Both the position numbers and the translations under genes were made by a program. Below are positions 48,236 through 60,433 of a DNA stretch of 64,000 bases, piece by piece; position 1 is the stretch's first letter, and every line of letters begins with the position of its first letter. Source of the stretch: Euptelea pleiosperma. Its lineage: Eukaryota; Streptophyta; Magnoliopsida; Ranunculales; Eupteleaceae. The DNA is taken from contig CM068552.1 of the NCBI GenBank assembly GCA_035048495.1, positions 27,530,154-27,594,153 on the forward strand. The letters run 5' to 3'. Under the pieces are notes generated by a model. That model did no database searches, had not been told where the DNA came from, and was given only the letters and a program-made list of their open reading frames with translations.

Positions 48236-48357
48236 CGCTTTCTCTCTCTTACATTCTCTCTGTGCCACGTCAAGATCTGGTTAATGCAACTACCAGCCGC
48301 CGGCCCCAAGCAGCTGTGACCTACTGTAGCTCCGCCCTCCCCTCTTCAACAAATAGA

Positions 48358-48364
48358 TATAAAT
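48358..48364 (+). promoter_or_regulatory. Possible TATA box of the MAPKKK gene
   Basis: TATAAAT lies 49 bases upstream of the ATG at 48413. That would leave a very short 5' leader, so transcription may instead start further up, in or beyond the MITE. Confidence 0.3.
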
Positions 48365-48412
48365 TGGAGCAGAAACCTAAATTCACACCTTTCTTCGCCA
48401 TATCTCCACACC

Positions 48413-51400
48413 ATGTCTTCTTGGTGGTCAAGAAAATGTCACAAGAGCAAAGAACCACACCACACCCATAGCAGCTGTGACCAACAACAAGCTGCTGCTT
48501 CAATCAGAAATGATAAAAAGAACAAAGGCAAAGAGAAACCCAAGAGCTTTGATGAGACTCTCATGCCCCGGAATTCCCTCAGGACTTCTGCTACTGGCTG
48601 TTCTTCTGGTTCTGGTTCTGGTTTTGATTCCGATTTGGAGAAGAGGGGTCATCCTCTGCCTCGCCCATCTTTCTCTTCTGCTCCATCTTTGACTCATGAT
48701 CATGTGGTTGGTTTGGGATCTGGGTCTGTTTCCGTTTCCAGTGTTAGCTCATCTGGCTCTTCCGATGATCCACCTTCTGACTTTGGATTCGTCGGTCTTT
48801 ACAGGTATGTTAGTCCCGCTGCTCTTAATTTCGGATTTTGTTTTATGGGCTTCTCTTGAATTTTGAGGATTTTGGGTTTTTTGAATGTTCTTGTGGATTT
48901 CATATGTGGGTATGATTTGTTTCAGTGATTCTAATTGATTGGATCATTTCTGATTAGAATTTTGGTTTCTGGGTTTCTCTCTCTCTTTTTTTTTTTTTGG
49001 TTTGTTTTTCTATAAGATTTTGATTGCTTTTTATATGGGTTTGTATGTCTTTTTCCTTCTTATTCTATTGGAAGATGTGAATATATTGTTGGGTTTTGGT
49101 TTCTCAGTATGTGAATTCTGTTTTCTCCTTTGATTACTAGGTGTCTTAGACTTCTATTTTTGGAGGGAAGATTGGTTCTTTTCTCATAATTCTTTTCAAC
49201 GCCACGTGCAGGAACCAGAAATTTAGTTGGTTCTATTTCAGATTATTGGTATTTCTGTTGAATGAAATTTTGATTGCCAAAAGAAAATTTGGACGAAGAA
49301 AGTTGTCGGAGAATCGGGAACCATGTGTTTGTGTTTTTGTTCCAAAACAGTTGTTTTTCACTAATTGCTTTTGTTGAAAGTCCTGGGGTTTCTATTTCTT
49401 GCTTCAATTCATGATCATTTCTAGATATTTTCAGTAGTTTTTTTTAGCAATATTTAGCCATTTGAAGAGAATCAGTGGTTGCATAACAAAGTTACGAAAA
49501 TTTCAAAATTATCCATGATTTCAATATCCTACTGGTTAACACACTGGTCGGTAGGACTGGAACTTTCTGTAAAAGAAGAGTTTATGTATAATTCTTCTAA
49601 GAAAAATACATGTTCTATGGTGATCCCAGGCCACATGGAGAAACTAAGTTCAGCCCAAGATCAAGAAGTCCAGGTCCAGGAACAAGAGGGCCTCCATTTT
49701 CCGCATCACCTTTACATCCACGGACGTTTGGTATGAGTCCAGAGTCTCCGACAGGTAAGCTAGAAGATGGGAAGAGTCCATGTCATCCTCTGCCACTTCC
49801 TCCAGGTTCTCCAACTAATCCTTGTGCCTCACCCACCAAAAGAAGTAGTGGAGTCAATGAAAATTCACAATCTCTTCGATCAAAATGGAAGAAGGGAAGA
49901 CTTTTAGGAAGGGGAACATTTGGGCATGTTTATCAAGGATTTAACAGGTATAAAGTCTTCTGTTCTTTTAGATTCATTTTGTTTGTTTATAAGTTTTATA
50001 TGTTCTGTTGCTCATTGCTTGCAAGAGTTAATGAATTTGTATTATAGAAATCAAGAAATTTCTATGGGTAAGAAAAACAAGAAAAGAAGGTAATTTATTT
50101 CTCTATTTCCATGTTTTTTTTCCCTATTTTAACAGGGACAGTGGACAGATGTGCGCAATAAAGGAAGTCAGGCTCATTTCCGATGATAAGACCTCTAAAG
50201 AATGTCTCAGACAACTGAACCAGGTTTTTTCGTCTTTCCCTTTTTAACTTATTAGGCATCGTATTTAATACTTTCACACTACATGTTTTAACTTCCTTTT
50301 ATTTTTTTTTGCATACAACTGCTTCTGGTATTTTTCCTTTAGAAATCTATAAAGTACTCATCAAAATAAAAAAAAATTGACATGGTGAGGTTGTAACCCA
50401 TTTCATTCATTTGAACAGGAGATAACATTGCTCAACCAACTCTCACACCCGAACATTGTTGAATACTATGGAAGCGAACTGGTATGAGCTAGTTTAAAAT
50501 ATTTTTAACTCTTGTTTAAAGACTTGTCCCTGCATGTTTCAGTGTCAGCATTATAATCTACTACGGGGATGTTTCCACTTAGTTTAATCCAAGTGAAAGA
50601 CCATGAAATTTGAAACATATCATATACTTGAAATGATTCTGAAATTCCATGTATGCAGGGGGAAGACACACTCTCAGTTTATTTGGAGTACGTCTCTGGG
50701 GGCTCCATTCACAAATTACTCCAAGAATATGGCTCCTTTTCGGAACCGGTTATTCAAACTTACACCAGGCAAATTCTTTCTGGGCTCGCCTACTTACATG
50801 GAAAGCATACAGTGCACAGGTGCTTGGTTGTTACTTTAGGTTCCATTGCCAAAACAATTTCATATTTGGAATTACTCTTTCCTCTTACCACCCTAAGAAA
50901 CTCAAAAGGAACGTGGTTCTCCCGACAGGGATATTAAAGGGGCAAACATACTTGTGGATCCTAATGGTGAAGTCAAGCTTGCAGACTTTGGCATGGCTAA
51001 ACACGTAATTCTCTTTTTAATCTTGTGGATTAATTTTATTTCTAGAAATTTTAGACGAATGCTAATTCACTTTATTACAAAATTATATAAATCATAAATA
51101 TAAAAATCTACCCTAGAAAAGTAAATAGAATACACAAAAAGTATATCTAACAAATCTATGAAATGAAATTATAGTTTTGATTGGTCGAAGTCCTCCTAGA
51201 TTATGCAATTAAATTATTGAAGTCATTTTTCTTTCTCCCTTACCTTCCAGGAACTTCCTGATTAATGTTTTCTTTGAACCAGATTACATCTTATTCTTCA
51301 ATGCTCTCTTTCAAAGGAAGCCCTTACTGGATGGCACCTGAGGTACTCAACTTTCCAGTCTTGTTTTTCCTGTTCCCTTTCCTTCTTTTTCATGTCTGTA

Positions 51401-53419
51401 GAACTCAGCACCATTATATTTGTATCCTATGCAGGTTGTAATGAATTCTAGTGGCTACAGCCTCGCAGTAGATATTTGGAGCCTAGGCTGCACAATACTT
51501 GAGATGGCAACATCAAAACCACCTTGGAGCCAGTATGAAGGGGTGCGGTATTGACTTTTTTTCATAACTAATTTGATAACATGGATCTTGTTTGAGACAA
51601 ACTTAGTGGTATTGTAAGAGCTACATCATTTTTTTTTTTTTTTTGGAATTTACAGGTGGCTGCAATATTTAAAATTGGAAACAGCAAAGATATTCCTGAA
51701 ATTCCTGATCACATTTCTAATGATGCAAAGAGTTTTTTGAAGCTCTGCTTGCAACGGGACCCATCCGCACGTCCTACAGCGGCAAAACTACTGGAACACC
51801 CTTTCATTCAAAACCAAGCTGCAGTACAATTTGCAAAGATGAACATAACTAATGATGTCTTTCCTTCTTCCCTTGACGGAAGTCACAGACCGGTAAAGTC
51901 TTGAAGATGCCCAAATCTCTCTTTTGAAACATTGAATTATTTGGATTTCTGGCCCTCTATTATACAATAATCAAAATTTTGATATGGGGCATTTTGAATT
52001 GATGAATAGAATTCACTCAATTAGCACTTTCAATTGCTGAGAATTAGTACACATTTTAAAAGATTTTGATAGTTTACTACCAGGATCCCTACCATGCACA
52101 CTGTACACATGCTTACAATATGGACCATCTAATTGATAGCCATCTCATATATGAGCCCAGCTGTCGAACAATTATCTTCATCTCTTTGAACCATTTATCA
52201 TATTGGGTCCAAAGCTCATGGATTATCCTAACTGTCAAACAATGATCTTTTTTTTTTCTTGGGCATTTAACACTACCCATTCGAAGACTAGCCTAATTTG
52301 CATGAACCCCCTGTACTTTTGTTTATTAGGGTCAGCCCACTGACCGTTGGTAAAAGTAGTTGACTACCGCTGTAAGTTGATGAGCATGTGAACCCCATCA
52401 ACCAGACACTGAAGGCTTGTAAAGGGACCCAAATACCCTTGTGTTTAGAAATGACCATCCCCCCCACCTCACAAACACACACACATACACACATTATACC
52501 CTATCGCCACCTCTACCACTATCATTTCTATCCACTAGATAATCAACCATAAAATATGTTTTTGGAGGTGGATTTTAAGCTGCTCCTCCAAATTAGACTA
52601 GAAGAACAGGATGACCCAGTGGGGGATTCACAAAAGTTTAGATTATGTAGGTACAGATTCGAAGATGGAGCCCTCAAGAGTTCATTTATGGGGAAGTTGT
52701 TCGAGGAGATATTCAAGGAAGTCTGACGTTTTAGATATATAGAACTTCAATGAAGGAGAGCCTGCTTTTTCTTTCTTAAATTGGGGGAAAAGCAGAAGAA
52801 CTCAAGGGCCTCAGATCCCAACCTGGTCATGAAATCCATTAAAACACAATGGTTGATGACCTTTAAGAATCAAAAATCTTCCGGGGCCTGGACAAGGAGG
52901 GTGTTTGAGTCTGGCTTTGAGAGGCCAATGACAGGCAAATCTCTCTCTCTCTCCAACCACCACTACCTCCGGTCCCACCCCATCTTCTCTATTCTCAGTC
53001 CTCAATTTTTCTCTAAACTCAGATACCCATTTCATTTTGCTCTAAGCAGTGGTGTTGGAGGTAGTGGAGATGGGTACAGTGGTGATGGCGGTGGCAGCGG
53101 GGTGGGGCCGGAGAGAGAGAGAGGAGAAGAAGGGGTTAAAATTTCCCAAATAGGGGACTTTACTCCTTTCGCAGGCCTTTAGTGGCTGGCTGATGGGATT
53201 CACACGTCAACTTTCAGTTAGTCATTTACTCTGACTACAAGGGGGTCATGCAAATCAGGCCAACCTTTTTTTTTGGGGGGGGGTGGGGGGTACTTATCCT
53301 GAACATAACATAATAACATCATATATATCACGTCATTTTTCTACTTTATGATACTTAAGTTACTATAGTGTTTCAGAAGTCCAATTCCCTAGTATATATG
53401 TGCATGCACACACACACAC

Positions 53420-53488
<69 letters not shown>

Positions 53489-54717
53489 CTTTTTACCATA
53501 CAATAATCCCTGTTCCAAGTGTTAGCATGTACACCAACTCATGGAAAAGACTTTCACATGCACGTAAACACACATTAAATAAGTTTTCCTCATCCTTATA
53601 CTAGAAAAGCATTCAGAAGGAAATCTTACACATAATGTGAGGATACATTGAAAATGTTTACTGAGTCTCCATCTTCATGTGCCCTTAGTTGCTAATAGTA
53701 CCCTATGAGTTAGTACCAAGTAATTACCTTCACCCAAATGTTCTGCGAAGTTTAAACAGACCAGATCTTGATTTTGATCAATACAACTTGTACTGTCCAA
53801 CAAAATACAATACTCAAGCTTGATTATTGCAAGTGGAAGTATCGATGTCTGTGATGATGCCATTCTAGGGATGTAGATATGGAAATGAAGTAAGAGGACT
53901 GGGAGGTTCAGTTAAACACTATCTTCGCTAACTTTTCGTTTGTTTACTTTTTCTCGGGGTGTGTCATGTATGTATGTAAACTGTAACTACCATCATTCTT
54001 CAGCTAACCTACTTAATATTTGGTATCTCAAGCAGACATCCTCAGAGTTCCGTTCCAACAAAGCAAATATCATCTTACGAGATGGAGACTATGGGATGAA
54101 ACCTATTGGCACATCTTCAAGAGCTTTGAAGAACCGAAGGTAAAATTCACTACCCACTTAGTTTATCTCCTCCAACCTGCCTCTCTTCATTCGTATTTGG
54201 AAATCACATTACTCTAATTTGAGCAAATAAAACCTCACAGTCATAATTTATCTGCAGGGATGATACAAGACTAAACATGTCTTTGCCGGTGTCTCCCTGT
54301 TCGAGTCCATTGCGGCAATATGGACCTGCATATAAAAGCTGTTTTCTGTTCGCTTCCCCTCCTCATCCAGCTTATACATTGGTGGGAAAAAGTAGTTATG
54401 ATCTAAACAATCATTCTTCCTTGTCACCAACACATTACACAAACTATCACACTGATCCTTGGACAGATACACCCCAACTGAAAGCCCAAACACCCAGTGG
54501 ATCCCCGAGAACAAGACCCATTGAGAAACATATCTGTGAAGTTCAACAGAACATATTCTTCTTGATTATGCAAACTGCCTCAAGGATTACACTGCATACT
54601 ATTTTGAAGGATTTTGCATTCATACCTCTCCAAAAGTGTGATGGGTGTACAGGTCGGGATTGTAATTGGTTGAGAAAGTCCCGTTTCACTTCTCCATTGA
54701 AACAGAACAGTACTTGA
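48413..54717 (+). CDS. MAP kinase kinase kinase, MAPKKK3-like (MEKK subfamily), 11 exons
   Basis: Exons: 48413-48804, 49630-49947, 50136-50223, 50419-50481, 50659-50819, 50929-51004, 51283-51342, 51435-51542, 51656-51892, 54036-54139, 54258-54717. All introns are GT-AG, phases close, and the product is 688 residues. The N-terminus is Ser-rich with WWSRK, DSDLEKRGHPLPRPSF and SVSSVSSSGSSDD words typical of MAPKKK3. The kinase domain is about 217-473: G-loop G224RGTFG229, catalytic K246, HRDIKGAN (340-347), DFG (360-362), and the MEKK signature GSPYWMAPEV (378-387). The C-terminus has SLPVSPCSSPLRQ. It phosphorylates MAPKKs in immune and developmental signalling in better-known plants. The last ~65 residues after PRTRPI exceed the family's usual end and may be mis-modelled. 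Exon 2's acceptor is weak. Confidence 0.9.
51893..54035 (+). other. Large intron 9 of the MAPKKK gene (2143 bp)
   Basis: Splits the end of the kinase-domain exons from the C-terminal tail exons. Without splicing, the reading frame stops four codons after the donor. It contains pyrimidine/purine-rich patches (52930-53140), a G run near 53274-53290 and a compound microsatellite. No independent gene was recognised; the ORF at 52781-53182 has no family signature. Confidence 0.75.
53408..53487. repeat. Compound microsatellite (CA)n(TA)n(GA)n
   Basis: A short CA run, a TA run of about 14 units and a GA run of about 18 units follow each other inside intron 9 of the MAPKKK gene. Likely length-polymorphic. 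Confidence 0.9.
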
Positions 54718-55191
54718 GGCTATTCCTGTGGTTGAACTTGTAGAGGAGAGGGTTGGATGCATTACTTTGTCAGGAAATATGGGGTCTGGAATGGCTGATT
54801 TTGATTATATTGTAACATTTCTTCTTGGTTATGGTCATTGTAATTGGAAGGTGGTGGTTACCGTGATATTTATTCTGTATAAAGAAGAGTTCAGTTTACT
54901 TTTATTCAGTGGTATATATTGATCATCATCTATGCCTTACTCAAAATATTTAGGGTTGGTAACATGATCTCATTTCGCCATTCTTTCATACAGTGGTAGT
55001 TTGTGGAAAAAAAAGACTGATCATTTTCACTGGTGTTGCACGCCCTGGCCTACTAAAATATAAATTCAAATATAATAAAATTATAGTGCAACACCAACAA
55101 AAATGTGAAACCAGTTGGGCACCACATCGACCCCGGACCATATGATCATAGCTCTTCTAGAAGAATCTAGAAAGTTGCATTTGTATCTTTG
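54718..55191. other. 3' flank of the MAPKKK gene
   Basis: Presumed 3' UTR from 54718. AATATTTAGGG-like AT-rich words near 54940 could lie close to the polyadenylation site, but no clear AATAAA was picked. No other gene. Confidence 0.4.
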
Positions 55192-55199
55192 GTGATTAG

Positions 55200-55560
55200 C
55201 AAGGTTTAAAGGGGACCGTTAGGACGGTATAACGGACTGGGGGCGTTACTGTTTTTTCCCTTATAACGAAAAAAGCACGGGGGCAAAAATGGAAAATAAC
55301 GGAAAAAACGGAAAAAATGGCGCTGAAATTCAAATTTTGAATTTTAAAATTTCAAAAATATAAAATAATGGAAAATAACAGAAAAATGAAAAATAACGGC
55401 CAATCATTATTTTAGTTATAACTGAAAAATAACGGCCGTTATTTTCGTTATAACGGCAGTTATTTTTTGGGCTTTTTAACAGTCCATAACGTAATGGGAT
55501 AGGTCCGAATCCGTTATAACGGCCGTCATTTTAGTTAGAACGGCCGATTTTTAAACCTTG
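55200..55560 (+). mobile_element. TTATAACGG-family MITE, best-preserved copy (361 bp, 8-bp TSD)
   Basis: Starts CAAGGTTTAAA and ends TTTAAACCTTG, perfect 11-bp terminal repeats, flanked by GTGATTAG at 55192-55199 and 55561-55568. Internal words GGGGCGTTAC, AAAATAACGG and CCGTTATAACGGCCGT recur in both orientations. No coding. The 8-bp TSD suggests hAT-type mobilisation. Confidence 0.85.
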
Positions 55561-55568
55561 GTGATTAG

Positions 55569-57006
55569 TATCATCAGACTACTTTTAAGTTTAACTAGTA
55601 AATCTATTAATTGATTGGAAAAACAATTTGCTCCCATATTCCTCATCTAACTTTATATACCCTTTCTAACTATTGGCACCACAAGTTCAGCCATGAAATC
55701 AAGGATGAATGGCAAGAAAAGATGGATGCCAAACAAGAAGGCCATCTACACTCTTCTCCAATCTATATAACAAAACAAGACGGTTGTCTCCCCCTCTTAT
55801 CCGGCTTCATAAAAGATGGCCGAGATCTTATCACACCAAAAGGATGGTGGATTTCAGCCACTCACACCCAATTTTGACAAACGCTTTGTCACCTACTATT
55901 TACCTACATATAAGGAATGAAATGGGTTGGATTTACATATAGCCCAAGGGTCAGACTCAAGAGCCCCATTTTTATGCCTCGAGAGGGGTGTTACCGTTAA
56001 AAATGGATTGAAACGGCCAGGGGCAAAAATGGAAAAAATGGATTTTAAAGGAAAAAAGTGGTGCTGAAATTCAAAATTTAAAATTTGAAATTTGAAAATT
56101 TAAAGTTAAAAAAAAAATTAGAATTTAACGGAAATTTAATGGTTTTCTTATATCCTTCTTATCTTATATGGCTTCGATAATGAGTGGCTGAGATCCACTA
56201 TGCTTCATATCGATGGCTGAGATTAACTCCCACTCGATTTTGACAAATACTTTGATAGAAAGTGCCGCGGGCACGGGCCACCCACGCATATATCAAGACA
56301 ACTCAGTTGTATTCTCTTATCTTATCCATCCATCTAATATGGACGGTTAGATAAAGAGTGGTTGAGATCAAATCCATCGATCTAATGTGGATGGTTAAAT
56401 TTCAGCCACCCAATCCGCCTCATTTGACCTCAATTTATTCAAAATTTAAATTTCAACACCGTTATTTTTTGTTATTTATGTTATTTTCCCATTTCTCCCT
56501 CTGTGCGTTACAATCCGTTATAACAGCCGTTATAATGGAAAAAATGGTAACGCCCCAGTGCGTTATACCGTTTGCGTGTCGAAGGCACCCAATTTTTGCA
56601 AACGCTTTTGTTGGAGAGTGCCGTGGGCATGGGCCGAGATCTAATCCTCCCCCAAATGGACGGTGTATCTCAACCACTCAACTGATTTTGGCAAATTCTT
56701 TGTCGAGGAGTGCCGATGGCACGGGGCACCCACTACTAATCTTATAAAACACACCATTCTTACTCAAGGGAGTCAAGAGTTTAAATTTTATTTAATATAA
56801 TAGTATAATTGTCTGGACCCATAGGGGCATGGTGGACAATCATCTGAGACCACCTCCCCATGAGCAACTGATCGTGTAACACCTGAGATCCTCCTTAAGA
56901 AACATTTTGGTCATTTGCCTAATAAGGACATTTTGGTCTAGTTCCCATGTGTATGTGGATGGGTTTATTAAGGGAATGCATATTATCATATCCCATTTCT
57001 TGTCCC
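55569..57006. repeat. Intergenic region of dispersed repeats
   Basis: 55745-55890, 56210-56290 and 56570-56735 are copies of the GGCACGGGCCACCCA-type unit. 55980-56150 and 56450-56570 are partial TTATAACGG-family copies (GTTACCGTTAAAAATGG; CCGTTATAACAGCCGTTATAATGG). No gene. Confidence 0.5.
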
Positions 57007-57296
57007 GGCAGACTCCTAAGTCAGACACACCCCAAAAAAAGAGCTCTCTCTAAAACTTGGTTGACAGTTATTGACCACCTACAATTTGGGGTACAAGATC
57101 GAAAGGTTTGAAATCACGAATCAGGCTGATATTTGGTTTGTAGGTCCACCAAAGCACTGACCAAACATCCATACAGTCAGTGTCTCTAAAAATGTTCCAT
57201 GTGGCTCATACTATGGGTCGTCGCCGATCAACCAAGTTTTACTCATTTTAGAGAGAGATCTCTCTTTTTGGGGTGTGTCCTGACTAGGAATCTGCC
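57007..57296. mobile_element. MITE with ~50-bp terminal inverted repeats
   Basis: Left end GGCAGACTCCTAAGTCAG..ACACACCCCAAAAAAAGAG..CTCTCTCTAAAA; right end TTTTAGAGAGAGATCTCTCTTTTTGGGGTGTGTC..GACTAGGAATCTGCC. The interior (57060-57220) is a half copy of the 43358-type MITE. The TSD is not clear. Confidence 0.65.
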
Positions 57297-57782
57297 TAGA
57301 AAGGAAATGGAGTGTACGAATTGATAAGTATACCTTGTGTTGTCAATTCTAGGACAACCTTGGGTATTTATGTAACTGATATTGGCTCTTTACTTTGGTC
57401 TTGGGAAAGTGTGTCGCGATAATTCGAATGGCGGCAACGGGGATTGAAGAATCATGGACTTGGAAAAAAACCCAGGAAGTCCACTCGGACACATTTGGAA
57501 CCCCCCGACATATCATGAGGGTCCCTCATAGAGAGAAACCTTAGACGTGAGTTTTTGTCAGACCTGATTATCGGCAGTATATGTAACGAATAATTTCTTA
57601 TTCTAGTTTTGGTAAAGACTCCATGTGACATAAACATTCTTGTAACCGTTCCTACAAGCACCGGTATAGCTTCGAAGATATCATGGTACGCATTCTTCAC
57701 CGATTACATGAAGACTAAAAGACGAAGATCGCAAGAATCAGACGGTTGACGACTTGAGTCATCTAAGTCACTGCTATTCACC
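57297..57782. other. Intergenic stretch, possibly part of the copia LTR
   Basis: No gene or border recognised; it may belong to the U3 of the LTR that follows. Confidence 0.3.
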
Positions 57783-59763
57783 TGTTGAAGATGTTCGCTC
57801 GCATAGGAATGTAAGTATCAATGACTATATGAATAGGTGATTAAAATCTTGTTAATGGTTGAATTAAGTCAAAGGACTAACTCAAGTCATTTTCGTGCTT
57901 AAAGAAATAAAATTATTGACTAAGGGAAGTCCAATCGATTAGAGTCTACTCTACAATCGATTAGATTCTCTGAGTATAATCGATTGGACACTAGGGGACT
58001 GAACATTCCCTGAGTACAATCGATTGGAGTTTACTCAACAATCAATTGGACCAGTCCGATCGATTGGACCATCCGGGACAGACTCTCACTAAGATCAATC
58101 GATTGGACTCTGAGTACAATCGACTGTAGTTCGTACAGAAAACCTATCCGTATAGTACAATTGATTGGACTTTGTAGAAATTGTCAAATTTCAGATCCAA
58201 TTTTTGTGTTCCCTCTATCCCACTACTTGCATGACTTTGGGGTTCCATATTCTTATAAATAGAACACTCTTGAGTTATACCAAACACACAACAAGAGATA
58301 AAAGAGTTAGTTTTCTATTTTAAAAATAGTCATTGTTTTGAAGAGAAAAAACCTTAAATATTTACCTTGTAAGGTTTTTCTCTTTTGAAGATCAAAGTTG
58401 AGAGCTATCACCCTACTCTGCTTAGGTTTTCCATTTAAAACCTTAACCTAGTAGTTAGAGAGTAGCAGTGTGACTCAGCACTTTTGAGCAATTGTGGGCT
58501 TCAGGGTGTACTGAATCTTTCACCTTTAGTAGATATTGTGGTGTGAGAATTAAAATCGGGGTGTACTAATCGAAGATAGGTTTGGTGTGTACCAAACTGA
58601 ACAAACGACAAAGGCTTCATGATTGGAAGGGCGCGCGTGGATTCGTAGCGTGGAGGCAGAGGACGTGGACGCACCAGTAGTGGGCCTTAGCTAAGGTTGG
58701 AAGCTACATTTGCAATGGTGCTACGTAGGTAACTTTTATAACTCAAAATTTTTCATTTAGTGATACGTTCCGTCTGGATGCACGTGGTCTCGCGGTTTTT
58801 CCTTGCTAAGGTTTCCACGTAAAAACTCTTTGTCTTGTAGATTGTTTGATTGTTTGTTCCGCTAATTGTTTTGATTAACCAAAACGACAAGAAGAGAATA
58901 TATCAATTGTGGCATGCGAGTTCATCACCCTACCAGACCAGTAAAACTGTTTAGGTTAAAGTAATTTTTAAATACCTAATCAGCTCCCCTTTCTAGGTAT
59001 TTTGAGTAAAAGAGAATGAACTGTTATTTCAGTATAACCGGTTGATCAGTCTAGTAGATCCTTGAATCATGTGCGTGCATTTTTCTACCCCTCCTCCTAC
59101 CCATTATACTTGTCAATTCAATTCACTCAGCCTTCTCTTGAGCTCTTCACTCCACGAGATTTTTTTAAGCTTCTAGATTTTGTTCTTGCTCCCTTGCCTT
59201 GGTGGTGTGCTCACTTCGGCGGTCTAGCTTGCTAGCCTTGTATGGGAGTTCGACTTTGGTGATTCGTGTTCTACGTCTCCAGATCGACTTGGTGATTGGT
59301 GTGCGCTGCGGTTTCGATCTATAGGCTTGATCTAGCTTCAACAACATCAAAGTTATATTCCTCATTAATAGAAAAACATTATTGATTGATAAATCATATT
59401 TCTTACTGTTGTGCTGCTCGAGTTAAGAGAAATCTTGAGTGAGTTGGAGTTTGGTTGTGACTTTACTCTATCCATATCGATCGTGATCGAGACCAGGTTC
59501 TTTATCCTATTCAATATTGTAAGGTTGCTTAAATATTGATTTAAAAAGCTGCTAAGCTCTGTGCAACTATTCTGATAGTGGACGTAGGTGTTGGTACATC
59601 GAACCACTATATATCTTTGGGTTGTGGATTATTGTCTCTTTATATTTATTATCTTTGATTGATTACTCTTTTCAAGCATATTAGTAATCAACTTAGGCTT
59701 AAAATTAATTGACATATTCATCCCCCCTCTAGGTCCTCTTGTATCAATATCAATGAAACTACA
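57783..59763 (+). mobile_element. 5' LTR of a SIRE-like copia element
   Basis: The right end ACTACA is set by the PBS two bases later. The left end is a guess at TGTTGAAG. It carries the palindrome array (57930-58170), a TATA box TATAAATA at 58254-58261 and, near the right end, TTCATCCCCCCTCTAGG, a pattern usual just before the end of copia LTRs. About 940 bases align with 20093-21106. Confidence 0.65.
57930..58170 (+). repeat. Array of ~9 AATCGATTGG palindromic motifs
   Basis: Nine copies or near-copies in 240 bases, irregularly spaced, the last about 85-90 bases before TATAAATA at 58254. Same arrangement as at 20200-20525. Confidence 0.75.
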
Positions 59764-59765
59764 AT

Positions 59766-59778
59766 TGGTATCAGATCC
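59766..59778 (+). other. Primer-binding site (initiator tRNA-Met type)
   Basis: TGGTATCAGATCC matches the usual copia PBS TGGTATCAGAGC apart from one base. It is two bases after the LTR end and just upstream of the gag remnant. Confidence 0.8.
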
Positions 59779-59788
59779 TTTCCTTGAT

Positions 59789-60391
59789 ATGGCTATGAGA
59801 GATGAAGGTAACTCTGTTTTCAGATCACCCTTGTTTGATTATTCAAACTATGCCTATTGGAAGGCTAGAATGAGCATCTTTCTAAAATCTCTAGATGGGA
59901 GAGTTTGGGAATCAGTTGAAATGGGTTGGAACTAGCCCATGGAAAGTATCACTATTGATGAAATCACCACAAAGAATTTAAAGAGTAAATCTGATTGGTC
60001 TGAGCTAGATAAAGATGCTTTCAATATTAACAATAGGGCTTTGAATTTTATTTACTACTCTTTATCTCCTAATGAATTTAAAAGAGTTATTGCTTGTAAA
60101 CTACTAAACAAGCTTGGGATATTCTTGAAACTACTCATGAGAGAACCAACTTTATAAAAATATCTAAACTACAAATGCTGACCACACAATTCAATTAATT
60201 AGGATGGATGACGATGAAACATTTACCTGCTTTTACACTAGACTTAGTGATATTATCAACTTCATGTGGGGCTTAGAGGAAGCTATCCTTGAACCCAAAA
60301 TTGTTAAAAAAATTCTAAGATCCATTCCTGATAGATTTCATCCTTCGATAACATCTGTAGAAGAGAGTGAGGATGTTGATATCCACTACTA
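59789..60391 (+). pseudogene. Decayed copia (SIRE-like) gag remnant
   Basis: Begins at the ATG of MAMRDEG and shows the copia gag N-terminal motif NYAYWKARMSIFL. A stop at about 59935, a frameshift near 60110 (the frame carrying the expected AWDIL motif is displaced) and a further stop near 60198 break it. It continues to about 60391 with the pattern FTCFYTRLSDIIN and IVKKILRSIPDRF. There is no zinc knuckle and no pol downstream, where CACTA sequence begins. Gag would form the particle shell; this copy cannot. Confidence 0.75.
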
Positions 60392-60433
60392 GATGAAGAA
60401 GATTTCGTGTCGGGTGAAATTTGAGAGATTACG

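Noticed and set aside
48500..48703. Minus-strand Arg-rich ORF opposite exon 1 of the kinase gene
   Set aside because: Shadow of a real coding exon.
51656..51904. MAPKKK ending at the stop just after 51893
   Set aside because: A consensus donor (CCG|GTAAAG) precedes the stop, and downstream exons encode the family's SLPVSPCSSPLRQ tail in matching phase.
52781..53182. 133-residue ORF in intron 9 of the kinase gene
   Set aside because: Low-complexity end, no recognisable domain, entirely within an intron.
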